Numbered from the stretch's first letter, positions 44,493-53,703 are shown. The stretch: DNA of 64,000 nucleotides from Paenibacillus sp. NAIST15-1 (GCF_001894745.1 NZ_BBYF01000001.1:124001-188000), one strand, 5' to 3'. A program made the numbers and translations. Notes: generated by a model not told the origin, from the sequence alone.

Positions 44493-46178
44493 CTACATTT
44501 GCACGTTGAACAGGTTTGCAATTTTATAGACTACATCATCGGTATCTGCATTGATGCTCGCTGCCTCGTTAATGCTGGAGATGCTCTGCAGTGCTTGAAT
44601 ATCCGCATTATAGCCGATAGTGTAAATCGGAACTTTAAACGTTTCGATAAGCTCCTTAATGTCCTTAAGCGAGTGACCGCGATTCGTCTCGCCATCACTC
44701 AGCACGAAGATCATCGGCTTGATATTCGGATTGACAGCCTTCTCTTCTTGCAGCATTTTCAAGGCAACAATAATCCCGTCGAAGGTAGCCGTGCCGCCAT
44801 CTGCTTGAAGGCTGTTGACCGCACCAACGAACAAGGAGCGCTGTGTGGTGTCATACTTCTTGATCGGCAAATTAATCGTGACATCATTCGAATAGGATAC
44901 GAGACCGATACTGTTGTCTTTCCCTAAATTCTTTTGTCCTTTAAGCAGTGATTCCTTCAGTCGATTCAGCGGTTCTCCCGCCATGCTTCCCGATACGTCA
45001 GTAACAAAGACAGCCGCGATTGGCTTGCCGCCATTTTTCTTGTCTTTCCACAATTTCTGTGCGGAGGCCAACAAGCCGCCTTTCACAACGGGCATTTCCG
45101 ATTTATAATTATCGAGCTCATTGAAACCTTTTGCTTGCGCCTTTTTCTGATATTTCTCCTGCAACGCGAATTCTGCGAACTTCTTGACGATGTCTAATTT
45201 CCCTTTCGGAAGATTCCCAATCGCATACAACGGGTTGTCATGTCTAATTCCGAATGGTGTGAACACGTACTCATTTTTCAGTTCATCCGTATTGATGTAC
45301 GTTTGATACTCCAGTACAAACCCATCCAGCACACCTGACTTCGCTGCATCACGCATTTGTGTCGTTGTCGAAGCGAGAAACGGGATATTTTCTTGGAATT
45401 TCTCAAATCCTTGAACTGCTTTATCACTCAACAAATTCGACTTGTCGAATGTACTGAGTGCCGTAACTAGAAAATTAATTCCTGTAGAACTGGAGAAAGG
45501 ATCCGTATACCCCATACTGAACTCATTGTTCGAGATGGCTTCCGTCACGGTTTTAACATTTACCGCCCCGTATGAGGAGATAAGCGCATCATGTTTGGAT
45601 TTGGAAATGACAATGCCGGGAACATTGCCCACGAGTCGCTTGCTCACAAGCTCCGTCTTTACCCCGCTAGCTTTGACCATCTCGCCAAGCAGCTCATTCG
45701 AAGGTGTATAGGCATCAGGCACATATTTGCCGGATCGGATATAATCCGCAGCTGTACCGGAAGCAATATTGCGAATCTTCACAGAGACAGGCTTCCCGTT
45801 CACTTGGATCTTCGCATTATTGAACTCGGTTGCCACATCCGCCAGCCAGCTGTCCATGCCTGTGCCGCCTTTTTCCGTTGACGTGAAGATCTCAACAAAT
45901 TGACTCGTCGTATTCTTCACCGTAATCGGGAACTTCGATATATCCGGCAGGGTATCGCCCACATCGGCTGGACTAATATCGATCTGTCCCTTTACTGGAG
46001 CTTCGGTCGACACAGATACGTTCGCATAGAGTTTATTCAACTGTTTGGCCGCATCTTCTGTCGTAACCTGTGATTTGCTTTTTCCTAGGTTGGAGGTCAA
46101 CGTTACCCCTACATAAATGAGAATAAATACGAAAATTAAAGCAAAGACAGATATCACTAACTTCTTCTTTCCCGCCAT
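44493..46178 (-). CDS. Membrane-anchored substrate-binding domain fused to VWA domain
   Basis: 561 residues. One N-terminal membrane anchor (about 7-28: VISVFALIFVFILIYVG) is followed by an outer periplasmic-binding-type domain (about 75-340; NDPFSS-like GYTDPFSSSTGINFL) and a C-terminal VWA domain with a complete MIDAS start, VTDVSGSMAGEP, and SDGETNRGHSL. The binding domain resembles type 2 substrate-binding proteins of the molybdate/phosphate kind. The ATG at 46178 fits GAGAGGTG; a GTG at 46187 is less likely. The arrangement suggests a surface receptor that signals through metal-dependent protein binding. It lies 23 bases before telA. Confidence 0.88.
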   Translation of the reverse strand: MAGKKKLVISVFALIFVFILIYVGVTLTSNLGKSKSQVTTEDAAKQLNKLYANVSVSTEAPVKGQIDISPADVGDTLPDISKFPITVKNTTSQFVEIFTSTEKGGTGMDSWLADVATEFNNAKIQVNGKPVSVKIRNIASGTAADYIRSGKYVPDAYTPSNELLGEMVKASGVKTELVSKRLVGNVPGIVISKSKHDALISSYGAVNVKTVTEAISNNEFSMGYTDPFSSSTGINFLVTALSTFDKSNLLSDKAVQGFEKFQENIPFLASTTTQMRDAAKSGVLDGFVLEYQTYINTDELKNEYVFTPFGIRHDNPLYAIGNLPKGKLDIVKKFAEFALQEKYQKKAQAKGFNELDNYKSEMPVVKGGLLASAQKLWKDKKNGGKPIAAVFVTDVSGSMAGEPLNRLKESLLKGQKNLGKDNSIGLVSYSNDVTINLPIKKYDTTQRSLFVGAVNSLQADGGTATFDGIIVALKMLQEEKAVNPNIKPMIFVLSDGETNRGHSLKDIKELIETFKVPIYTIGYNADIQALQSISSINEAASINADTDDVVYKIANLFNVQM

Positions 46179-46190
46179 TCGCTGCACCTC

Positions 46191-46931
46191 TCACGCTTTA
46201 TAGTATTTGGTTTGCTTGATTAATGCGTCCAATTCCTGCATGCATGTTAATTGTTCAATATCCTCAGGCTCCACATTGTCCAAGCTGGATATCTCAAGCA
46301 GAAGGCGATCCAACTTGACTAAGATCTCTTCATTATTCGTAAGAGCGTTTTTCATAGATGTGAGGTAATCGTTATATACTTTTGCTTTCTTCTGGGATAG
46401 TTCAATAGATAGGCCTGACATCTTGTGATTGGCGACCCGATCGAATTCAGTCTCGTCAAATACACTAAGGATGTTCAGGATATTTCGAATATTTTGGTAG
46501 AATAAGTTCTCCACATCAAGTGCAACGGACGCGAACTTAGAGAAGCTTATTTCTGACTCGTTAAATCTCTGCTTCAGTACTTGGAAAAACGTACTCTTCC
46601 GCTTCTGCATCCGTTCCATCTGTTCCAGCCCAATGCGGATCTCTTCTTCAATACCCTTGGTTTCTCGATATTGGGACAGGCGGTCTACATACTCTTCATG
46701 CGTTCTAATTTCTTTCACAGGTATGACAACAGGCTTCTTGAACAAGAACTGATAGATTCCATTAATGAGAATCCCTGCACTGGCTACAAGCAAGGTAATC
46801 CCCGTTGCTGTGGAGAGAGCGCTCGCTCCGATCTGCACGCCTAAAAAGCCTGGTGAGAGTACGAGGATATTTACAGCAGCTACCACTAGCATTAGACCTA
46901 ATAGCTTGATCACATTTGTGTTGGACAACAT
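46191..46931 (-). CDS. XpaC-like membrane protein
   Basis: 246 residues: two membrane helices near the start (about 9-30 and 37-62), then a soluble helical domain with many Glu/Lys pairs (RIGLEQMERMQKRKSTFFQ; KFASVALDVENLFYQNIRNIL). This matches the XpaC family (named for hydrolysis of the chromogenic substrate X-phos in an early screen); its real activity is unknown. AGGAGG lies 5 bases before the ATG. XpaC and TelA (YaaN) are encoded together in Bacillus too, supporting a joint membrane function. Confidence 0.85.
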   Translation of the reverse strand: MLSNTNVIKLLGLMLVVAAVNILVLSPGFLGVQIGASALSTATGITLLVASAGILINGIYQFLFKKPVVIPVKEIRTHEEYVDRLSQYRETKGIEEEIRIGLEQMERMQKRKSTFFQVLKQRFNESEISFSKFASVALDVENLFYQNIRNILNILSVFDETEFDRVANHKMSGLSIELSQKKAKVYNDYLTSMKNALTNNEEILVKLDRLLLEISSLDNVEPEDIEQLTCMQELDALIKQTKYYKA

Positions 46932-46983
46932 TCCATCCTCCTCTGCAAATCGTATAGGAACAAGTTACGTGTACGCTGGTGTA

Positions 46984-47568
46984 TTAGATTTCAAATGCCT
47001 TACGATGGCGCCGTGCAATAGTCGATAAGGAGTTGTGATGTGTGTCATGAATGTCATCAGATTGTTCTAGAATGATTCCTTCTTGAACGAAATACGTATG
47101 GATTTCCATCCACTGGTTTTTCATCACTGCATTGTATCTACGTTGCATTCCAGAAAAAGTAACAAGCAAAATGCCATCCGATTTGCGAATCTCGTGTGGA
47201 TAGAACTCGCCGCGCTCCAAGGCTTTGCGAATGGTCGCTCCCCCGCCATCAATCCCCCACAGCCGAGCTGCTTCCGATAATCCGAATACTTCATTGACAC
47301 TGATCCCATTCGGCGAGTAAGAAGAAAGAGGTCCTTGAATCATCGCAAGTCCGGCTGCATCAAAACGCTGCTTATGCCTATGCAGGCATTCCCCATGATC
47401 ATCATATGCCGTTACGGAAATGACTACTTCCCCATCATGTTCTAAGAATCTGCGAACCATGTGCAATTCCGTTAATGCTGTGTGCTGATCTCCAGCAGGA
47501 AATATGGATGCAGGCCACAGTCTTTCTCCATTCGGCAAAATGACCTGAAAACATGTTAGTTGCCCCAT
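46984..47568 (-). CDS. Protein with C-terminal helix-turn-helix (HTH_59-like)
   Basis: 194 residues from the ATG at 47568 (GGAGG 5 bases upstream; a GTG at 47580 is less fitting). The N-terminal half is a small beta-rich domain of unknown type, with one HGEC and one HRHKQR segment. Residues about 95-150 (LSEAARLWGIDGGGATIRKALERGEFYPHEIRKSDGILLVT) have the pattern of the HTH_59 helix-turn-helix. It is the first gene of the XpaC/VWA/TelA unit, and the promoter contains a perfect palindrome, so it could autoregulate the operon. That is inference. Confidence 0.72.
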   Translation of the reverse strand: MGQLTCFQVILPNGERLWPASIFPAGDQHTALTELHMVRRFLEHDGEVVISVTAYDDHGECLHRHKQRFDAAGLAMIQGPLSSYSPNGISVNEVFGLSEAARLWGIDGGGATIRKALERGEFYPHEIRKSDGILLVTFSGMQRRYNAVMKNQWMEIHTYFVQEGIILEQSDDIHDTHHNSLSTIARRHRKAFEI

Positions 47569-47613
47569 ACATTCCTCCACGAATGTTCCAAGTTATGGTT
47601 CAATATTAAGAAA

Positions 47614-47642
47614 ATAATACCATCGTCACGAAGTCGTGACAA
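47614..47642 (-). promoter_or_regulatory. Promoter of the HTH-XpaC-VWA-TelA unit
   Basis: Minus strand TTGTCA (47642-47637), 17 bases, TATTAT (47619-47614); the ATG of the first gene follows 46 bases later. A palindrome fills the -35 end and the spacer. Confidence 0.7.
47625..47640. promoter_or_regulatory. Palindromic operator GTCACGA-AG-TCGTGAC
   Basis: Perfect 7-bp inverted repeat with a 2-base centre, overlapping the -35 element and spacer of the promoter at 47614-47642. A dimeric repressor there would block transcription. Confidence 0.7.
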
Positions 47643-47859
47643 TGCAAATATTGGATGCCATTGGCCTATAAGGAAGAAGAGAATAGGAAGTGCTTACCTA
47701 TTTAATAAATGAATCTAAGACTAAAGTCAGCATATCTTACTCAAGAAAGAACAAAACCCTCTACGAATAATAATCGTAGAAGGTTCGCTATTTGAAACAA
47801 TAATCGTATTTGACATGGTAAACTATAATGTAAATTTCAGTATAGTGATGGTGATGTAA

Positions 47860-48681
47860 TTGTCTATCATTTTACAAGCTACACAGGGTTTGTTACTGTC
47901 CACAAATCAAAAAAAATGCGAAAGCAAATGGCGAAATGACTGTTCTTATAAGCTTATCTATTCTATAAAAGGATCTATGTATTACCAGACCGAGAGAAGC
48001 GACATTTTCTTATCTAACAATGAATTTATTCTTTTTAACCCAAATGAGTTGCATAGACAAATTTCAGTGGATAATCATAAATTTGTAATAGAACTTGATC
48101 CAACATTTTTAAATCAACTGACGGCTGATATTTCATGTATTAAAGATAATATTTCTTTTGCTCTTACTGTTCAAAAACATCCATTAATCCAGCAATGGGT
48201 CCATTTTATAAATGATTATGTACAAATAGAAGAAGGTAACGAAAGTCATTCAGTAGAGTTATTTTTAGACCATAGCTTCACTCAGTTAGCATTAATGATA
48301 TGTAAAGTTATGGTTGGTACACATTCGTCTGACATTAACATACAGCCATTTAAAGAAATTCACCCTGCACTATACAAAACAATGAACGTTATAAAAGAAG
48401 ACTTCCAGCATGCCTGGAGCCTAGATGAAATGGCAGGGGTTTTAAATATAAGCAAATTTCAGTTTGCCCATCTTTTTAAGGAGTACATTGGAATTTCGCC
48501 CTTTTCGTGGCTTCAGCTATATCGCATGATCAGAAGTCAATACATGCTTATCCATACCAAGAAATCGATTGTAGATATTTCATATAGTTGTGGATTTTCT
48601 TCCATCTCTGTTTATAATCAGCTATTTAAACGTCTCTACGGAATCACGCCTAGTGTTTTTCGAAAGAAATATGCGAAATAA
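47860..48681 (+). CDS. AraC-family transcriptional regulator
   Basis: 273 residues. An N-terminal cupin-like sensing domain (about 1-150; ...NEFILFNPNELHRQI...) is followed by two helix-turn-helix motifs: WSLDEMAGVLNISKFQFAHLFKEYIG and IVDISYSCGFSSISVYNQLFKRLYG. It starts with TTG at 47860 behind GGTGATG, a weak site. The gene is markedly AT-richer than its surroundings, like its neighbour, which points to joint acquisition. It probably controls the converging MFS gene. Its last 60 bases overlap that gene's 3' end. Confidence 0.88.
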   Translation: MSIILQATQGLLLSTNQKKCESKWRNDCSYKLIYSIKGSMYYQTERSDIFLSNNEFILFNPNELHRQISVDNHKFVIELDPTFLNQLTADISCIKDNISFALTVQKHPLIQQWVHFINDYVQIEEGNESHSVELFLDHSFTQLALMICKVMVGTHSSDINIQPFKEIHPALYKTMNVIKEDFQHAWSLDEMAGVLNISKFQFAHLFKEYIGISPFSWLQLYRMIRSQYMLIHTKKSIVDISYSCGFSSISVYNQLFKRLYGITPSVFRKKYAK

Positions 48682-49872
48682 ATAGACAAACGAGCCGATA
48701 ACCATCATACTTCCACAAAAAACAAAAATATACCGAATTTCCACAAGAGAGGATAGTGCGCCAAACAAGCTCAACGAGAGCACATTAGAACCATATAAGA
48801 GAACTGCATTGAAACTAAAGGCTCTGCCTAATTTATTGACTGGTATCCATGTTTGAATAAGATAAACCCGTGCTAAACCAGAAATAGGAAGTCCAATGGC
48901 TGCGATTAGTATACCAATAAAATAGGTTGATAGATGAGTTGCAAATCCTAATACAAGTATACCAACACCCCATACAATAGAACCGATTAGATAAGTCGTG
49001 AGGGTCAGTTTTTTCCAAAGAAAAGGGATGACGATATTGACTGTAATCACACCAGCACCATACCACCCCATTAGAAGACTGTAAAGTTGCTCACCATTAC
49101 TTTTGGTTTCTATTAGTTGTAACAATAATCCGACCTGCCATACCCAAGTATGAAAGAACACAATCAAAAAAGTTACAAACAACAATGTTCTGATCGTATA
49201 TTCGCCTTTAACCCAGTTAAGAAAATCTTTTATAGAGCTAAAAATACTGTCAGTTGTTTTCAACAGGTTATCCGTAGCATCGTTATTTTCTTTCCAATGA
49301 AGTTTTAAGATGAAAAATGCACTGATTAAATACGTTAAGGCATCAATTGTGAAGAAATGAATGATTTGTCCTGAATGTAACAGACCAATACTAAATATTG
49401 GTCCAAGCATTTGTACACCTCTTGTCACAATATCAAATAAGCTATTTGTAGCTGTTCGATCTTCTACAGAAGTAATGAGAGGCAACACAGCTCTGTAAGC
49501 TGGATTATAAAAGCATCCTAGACTTTGAATTAGGAAACTCACAACGATTAAATGCCAAAAACCTAAGAGATTCATTTGATAAATAAAGACCAATGAAAGA
49601 ATAATAGGTACTCGTATAATGTCTATCCACAGTAATAAACGTTTTTTGTTTACGGAGTCAGCAATTACTCCGCCAGCTAGTCCGAATAAAAGGTATGGAG
49701 CAGCTTGTGTAATAGCCATAACTGTGGTCAGAATGCTGGATTGTGTTCGTTCATAAGATAGAAAAAGGAAAGCAAGTCCTGTAATCACATTTCCTAATTG
49801 GGAAATCCCTGCTCCCGCCAAATAGAACAAAATCATTCGATTCTTCAGTACACTGCTATACACTGTCATCAC
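48622..49872 (-). CDS. MFS transporter, enterobactin-exporter/macrolide-efflux-like
   Basis: 416 residues with 12 helices. The N-terminal pattern LAGAGISQLGNVITGLAFLFLSYERTQS with GGVIADSVNKKRLLLWIDI resembles the EntS/MefA branch of the facilitator superfamily. GAGGTG lies close to two possible starts, ATG 49872/49869 and GTG 49863; the exact choice is open. The gene is AT-rich. Its stop codon lies inside the converging AraC gene, a 60-bp coding overlap. It probably exports a siderophore, macrolide or other small molecule. Confidence 0.87.
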   Translation of the reverse strand: MMTVYSSVLKNRMILFYLAGAGISQLGNVITGLAFLFLSYERTQSSILTTVMAITQAAPYLLFGLAGGVIADSVNKKRLLLWIDIIRVPIILSLVFIYQMNLLGFWHLIVVSFLIQSLGCFYNPAYRAVLPLITSVEDRTATNSLFDIVTRGVQMLGPIFSIGLLHSGQIIHFFTIDALTYLISAFFILKLHWKENNDATDNLLKTTDSIFSSIKDFLNWVKGEYTIRTLLFVTFLIVFFHTWVWQVGLLLQLIETKSNGEQLYSLLMGWYGAGVITVNIVIPFLWKKLTLTTYLIGSIVWGVGILVLGFATHLSTYFIGILIAAIGLPISGLARVYLIQTWIPVNKLGRAFSFNAVLLYGSNVLSLSLFGALSSLVEIRYIFVFCGSMMVIGSFVYLFRIFLSKNTRRDSVETFK

Positions 49873-50021
49873 CTCATCTAAAAAATTACAGTGTATCCTT
49901 CTCTTCTTCTATCTTCATCTTGCTGCGTTTTCTTTCAATATTTACTTACCTCAGCAATAAAATATAGTCCGAGCAGATACGTTCTACCCCGGATGCTAGA
50001 TATAAAAAAACAGATAAAAAA

Positions 50022-50047
50022 GGTCAACCAGAAATATCTGGCTGACC
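50022..50047 (-). terminator. Terminator after the DUF2325 gene
   Basis: Stem GGTCAACCAGA/TCTGGCTGACC with one mismatch and a short loop; six T residues follow on the minus strand (50016-50021). Confidence 0.85.
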
Positions 50048-50066
50048 TTATTATAAGCTACATAAA

Positions 50067-52358
50067 TCAATTCGCCTTGGCATGTGCAATGATTTGATCT
50101 TGATTATTCCACAAGAGATGACGCAAATTGGATTTGGATCCCTCGATGAAATAGAACGGAATCTGGTTCTGCTTCGCGATCTCCACACAGTCCCAGTATG
50201 CTTGATGCGATGTTGCCGTAAGCAATAAGAACAGTGCGGACGAACGCTTCAGATCATGGAATATCCGCTTTGGATTTTTCCCATTCTCATGTACGAGAGT
50301 AGCCCCCGTCTCCGCCACTACCTCTTCAAACCATTTCTTCAATCCACCGACAATCGTAATTTGGTGGCCTTCTAGGAATGGCTCTGGCTTCTCATATTCC
50401 TTCTTCGCTTGTGCCTTCGCAGCACGTGCGACACTCTGAACTGCTGCGCCGCTGCTCGCTGTACGCTTCGCTTCCAGTTCGGAGATGGGCTGCGCCCGAT
50501 ATAAGCGGGACAGGCGCGCTACTTGCTTCCCAATCTCTACGTTAAATGAGCAAGGATCCCCATCCTTCGGTGTACGAATGGCCACATCCCGTTCATGCAG
50601 CGGGAAGCGGTGCTGCGGGTCATTCAGATCGACGCAATACCAGGTAAAATGCTCTCCAAGGTGCACATAGCCATCATATTGAACAATGGAGCTGTTACTG
50701 TCATCCCCTTGAAGCAGCAGTTCAATCTCGTATTGCGTTGGATCATGCTGCTTCGGACGGCACAATACTCCTGCTTCGTGCTGCAATTGATGCTGCAGGA
50801 CAAGACTTTCGGTAATATTAAACGTCTGTCCCGTCTCCAATACAATATACCCGCCATGATCACGGCGGAAGAACGTCCCATTCAGCCCGCTCTCGTCAGT
50901 TACAGACAAGCCATCAGGGTAGGAGCCTCCTTCCAATGCCGCAAAGGGTTCTGCATACCCGCTGCCTTCACTTCGCTCCAGAACCGCAGTGCCGCTGCTT
51001 TCTAATGCGCAAGCCGATTCTGCGTACGGCATTGAATCATGGCGCTGCCGTGCATGTATACTTGCAGAACGCTCCTCGCATTCTTCCTGCTGAGCCAATT
51101 CCGAATGCTCACGAATAGAACCGCTTCGTTCAGCAGGATGCTCATTCCGTCTCTCGATGAATTGCTCAAGCTCATCAATGAGCGCAAGAGACTCTCGTAT
51201 CTTCTGTCTCCCATCCTTGCCGGATTGGACGACCGTATTGCGAGCCGCATGAACGGTGTCTTCCACATCGGTATACAGCAATTGAATGATATCCCGAATA
51301 GAGGAAGTTAACGACTTGGGACGAAGTACCTCAACTGTCGCAGCAGCAGCGGATTTCTTGGCTTGTGCAACCTGCCTGTTCAATTCATCGTTGTCCGCCC
51401 TTAGCGCGTTCACCTGTCTGCGCAGTTGGTTCAGCTTCTCCTCATGTCCAAGCAGCTCACTGCGTACGGACTGCATCTGTTCTTCTCTCGCGGCTAGCTC
51501 CTGCTGCATCAGCTCGGATTCCTTCTGCAGCTTGCTGCGCTCCTGTCGAATCACTCGCAGCTCTTCGTTGCGCTGCGCAAGAATTGATTCCAGCTCTTGA
51601 ATATGTAAGTCCTTATCCTGCTGTACTTGTCCGCTCTCCTGCTGAACAAGCTGAAGCTGAGCATCGATATCAGTCAATTGGCGATTCAGCCGATGAATCT
51701 GCTTCTCCGTCTTCCCCAGCGACAGTTCAGCCTGCTTGCGCAAATGCGTCTCATGGTTCAATTTCTTCTTCAATTCAATGATTCGCTGCTCCAATTCAAG
51801 TGAAGGTTCTGTGGATTCCACAGACGGCTCCACTTCTGCAGGCAATGAGGTGGACTCATCTGTCAAATGCAGGACGGTATTGCTGGAGCCTTCCGAGCTT
51901 CCACCCTCGCTCTCCAGTTCCTCCATGGACTGCTTCCACAACGCTTCCTGCTCGGTTCGGCCTGGATGGAAGTAAAGCGACCAATAATAATGCCAAAATC
52001 CATGTTCAGCAATAATTGCTTCACGACGTGCAAGGAACGATTCAAGAGTATTCTCATCTTCCTCTTCTAGAACGATCATAAGCTGCTTTATCAACGAGGT
52101 AATCAATGTATATTTACGATTAAAATGATCTTGTCTGGATTTTACGTATTTGCGTATCTCTTTAATAAATAAAATAGTGGGCATGCTTTTTGAGGTGCGA
52201 ACCGAGGGTAAATGCAAATCTACCGCCATTTCTCGCCTTGCCGCACCCGACATTTCCTTAAACAGAGCTACTAACTTATCCATTGATATAGTCTGTGTCA
52301 GCTCTTCTTCTATAAAGTCTTTGTACTTTTGTACTTCTTCTGCTATTTCAGTTCGCAT
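50067..52358 (-). CDS. Large coiled-coil protein with C-terminal DUF2325 domain
   Basis: 763 residues. The N-terminal 130 residues are helical and unassigned. A long coiled coil rich in Glu, Gln and Leu covers about 190-345. A polar stretch leads to a beta-rich module around 510-640 (TGQTFNITESLVLQHQL, then GYVHLGEHFTWYCVDL), which could be an OB- or SH3-like fold. The end is a DUF2325 Rossmann-like domain (about 665-760: HQITIVGGLKKWFEE, then LFLLLTATSHQAYWDCVEIA). The start follows GGGAGGG (ATG at 52358; ATG at 52373 is less likely). The function is unknown. Single gene, own terminator. It could sense a nucleotide or nucleic acid, but that is a guess. Confidence 0.8.
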   Translation of the reverse strand: MRTEIAEEVQKYKDFIEEELTQTISMDKLVALFKEMSGAARREMAVDLHLPSVRTSKSMPTILFIKEIRKYVKSRQDHFNRKYTLITSLIKQLMIVLEEEDENTLESFLARREAIIAEHGFWHYYWSLYFHPGRTEQEALWKQSMEELESEGGSSEGSSNTVLHLTDESTSLPAEVEPSVESTEPSLELEQRIIELKKKLNHETHLRKQAELSLGKTEKQIHRLNRQLTDIDAQLQLVQQESGQVQQDKDLHIQELESILAQRNEELRVIRQERSKLQKESELMQQELAAREEQMQSVRSELLGHEEKLNQLRRQVNALRADNDELNRQVAQAKKSAAAATVEVLRPKSLTSSIRDIIQLLYTDVEDTVHAARNTVVQSGKDGRQKIRESLALIDELEQFIERRNEHPAERSGSIREHSELAQQEECEERSASIHARQRHDSMPYAESACALESSGTAVLERSEGSGYAEPFAALEGGSYPDGLSVTDESGLNGTFFRRDHGGYIVLETGQTFNITESLVLQHQLQHEAGVLCRPKQHDPTQYEIELLLQGDDSNSSIVQYDGYVHLGEHFTWYCVDLNDPQHRFPLHERDVAIRTPKDGDPCSFNVEIGKQVARLSRLYRAQPISELEAKRTASSGAAVQSVARAAKAQAKKEYEKPEPFLEGHQITIVGGLKKWFEEVVAETGATLVHENGKNPKRIFHDLKRSSALFLLLTATSHQAYWDCVEIAKQNQIPFYFIEGSKSNLRHLLWNNQDQIIAHAKAN

Positions 52359-52703
52359 TGAAAACCCTCCCATGGATAAAAATCAAGATGTCTATCATCT
52401 GCCGTTCATTGAACTCGATGCAGTCCCTAAGAAGAGTTGTCATTTAAATTAGGATCTTTTAGAATACAGGTACTATTACTATAATTTATATCATAGAGAA
52501 CATAGATTTCAACTGCTCTTACAAGAAAAGTAATCGCCCTTTTCCGCACTGCAACCGCCTTTTTCATCTAATGCTGTCGATTTGTATTCCTTGACGTCAG
52601 TTGAATGATTTTTTCGTCGAAATATAGAACCCCTTCCGCATGCTCGTCCATTTGATATAATGAATTCAAGAACGACTAAGGGAATAGGAGAGGAGTATCC
52701 AAC
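52359..52703. other. Divergent intergenic region
   Basis: About 345 bases between the DUF2325 gene (minus) and the YciI gene (plus). An extended -10 element TGATATAAT at 52653-52661 should drive the YciI gene. No gene is visible. Confidence 0.6.
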
Positions 52704-52973
52704 ATGGCTTATTTTGCAGCAATCTTGGAAATGCAGGATGAGAGTAAAAACTTGACGTATCGTCCACATCACTTGGAGTACTTGGAACAGCTCGGCAAAG
52801 AGGGAAAGGTATTCGCCAAGGGACCGTTCGGAGATGGCTCAGGGGGTATGGTCATTTATATTGCTGACAATGTGGAAGAAGCTAAGCAATTGGCTGTGAA
52901 TGATCCCTATGTGCAGGAAGGCGTACGCAAGCTGGATTTGCGCGAATGGAAGCTGCAGCTCGTTCAGGCATAA
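52704..52973 (+). CDS. YciI-family protein
   Basis: 89 residues in the YciI fold (ferredoxin-like), with RPHHLEYLEQLGKEGKVFAKGPFGDG containing the family's conserved His and Gly residues and DPYVQEGVRKLDLREWKL at the end. Members are thought to be small dimeric enzymes or binding proteins; the reaction is unknown here. AGGAGAGGAG precedes the ATG. It stands 100 bases before the DJ-1 gene. Confidence 0.9.
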   Translation: MAYFAAILEMQDESKNLTYRPHHLEYLEQLGKEGKVFAKGPFGDGSGGMVIYIADNVEEAKQLAVNDPYVQEGVRKLDLREWKLQLVQA

Positions 52974-53073
52974 ACCGCTTCAGGATTCGCTTGCTGTACG
53001 AATCGCAATCATGCCCCACTGGGTTGTCCCGGTGCGGGCATGTTTTTTCTATAGAAGAAGGAGATGAACCCAA

Positions 53074-53703
53074 ATGAAGCAGCATTGGAATGTAGGAATT
53101 GTCTTATTTGATGATGTTGAGGTGCTGGACTTCGCAGGCCCTTTCGAGGTGCTGTCAGTTACAACCTATCCCGATCAAAATCCTGATACGACTGCGTTGA
53201 AGCCATTTCAAGTACGCACGGTATCGGAGCATGGCACTATGATTACCGCACGCAACGGACTGAAGGTCATTCCTGACTTCAGCTTCTCCAATGCGCCGCA
53301 TTTTGATATTGTCATCGTCCCCGGAGGGCTGGGAGCAAGAAAACGGGAACTCCATAATCCCCATATGATCAAATGGATTCAGGATCGAATGCAGGCTGTC
53401 GATTTTATGACCTCGGTATGCACAGGATCGCTGCTGCTTGCAGAGGCAGGTCTTCTGGATGGCAAGCGAGCTACGACGCACTGGGCCAGTTATGATTGGT
53501 TAGCGGATCAGTATCCAGCGGTTGAAGTCGTGCGAGAAGTGAAGTATGTTGCAGATGGCTCCATCGTGTCATCCGGCGGGATTTCCGCTGGCATCCATAT
53601 GGCGTTCTACCTTGTCCAGCAGCTTCTTGGAGTAGAAGTCGCCCGAACAACTGCCAAAGTTATGGAATACGACATTCAGTTCGAGCCAAGCAGCGCAACA
53701 TGA
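53074..53703 (+). CDS. DJ-1/PfpI-family protein (isonitrile hydratase-like)
   Basis: 209 residues in the GATase1-like fold. The nucleophile elbow is VCTGSLLLAEAGLLDGKRATTHW (catalytic Cys near residue 114), and an early Asp/Glu (ILFDDVEVLDFAGPFEVL) sits where isonitrile hydratases hold the acidic residue. Members hydrate isonitriles or detoxify carbonyls; which applies here is open. GGAGATG precedes the ATG. Its stop overlaps the next gene's ATG (ATGA), so it forms a coupled pair with the WYL-type regulator. Confidence 0.87.
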   Translation: MKQHWNVGIVLFDDVEVLDFAGPFEVLSVTTYPDQNPDTTALKPFQVRTVSEHGTMITARNGLKVIPDFSFSNAPHFDIVIVPGGLGARKRELHNPHMIKWIQDRMQAVDFMTSVCTGSLLLAEAGLLDGKRATTHWASYDWLADQYPAVEVVREVKYVADGSIVSSGGISAGIHMAFYLVQQLLGVEVARTTAKVMEYDIQFEPSSAT

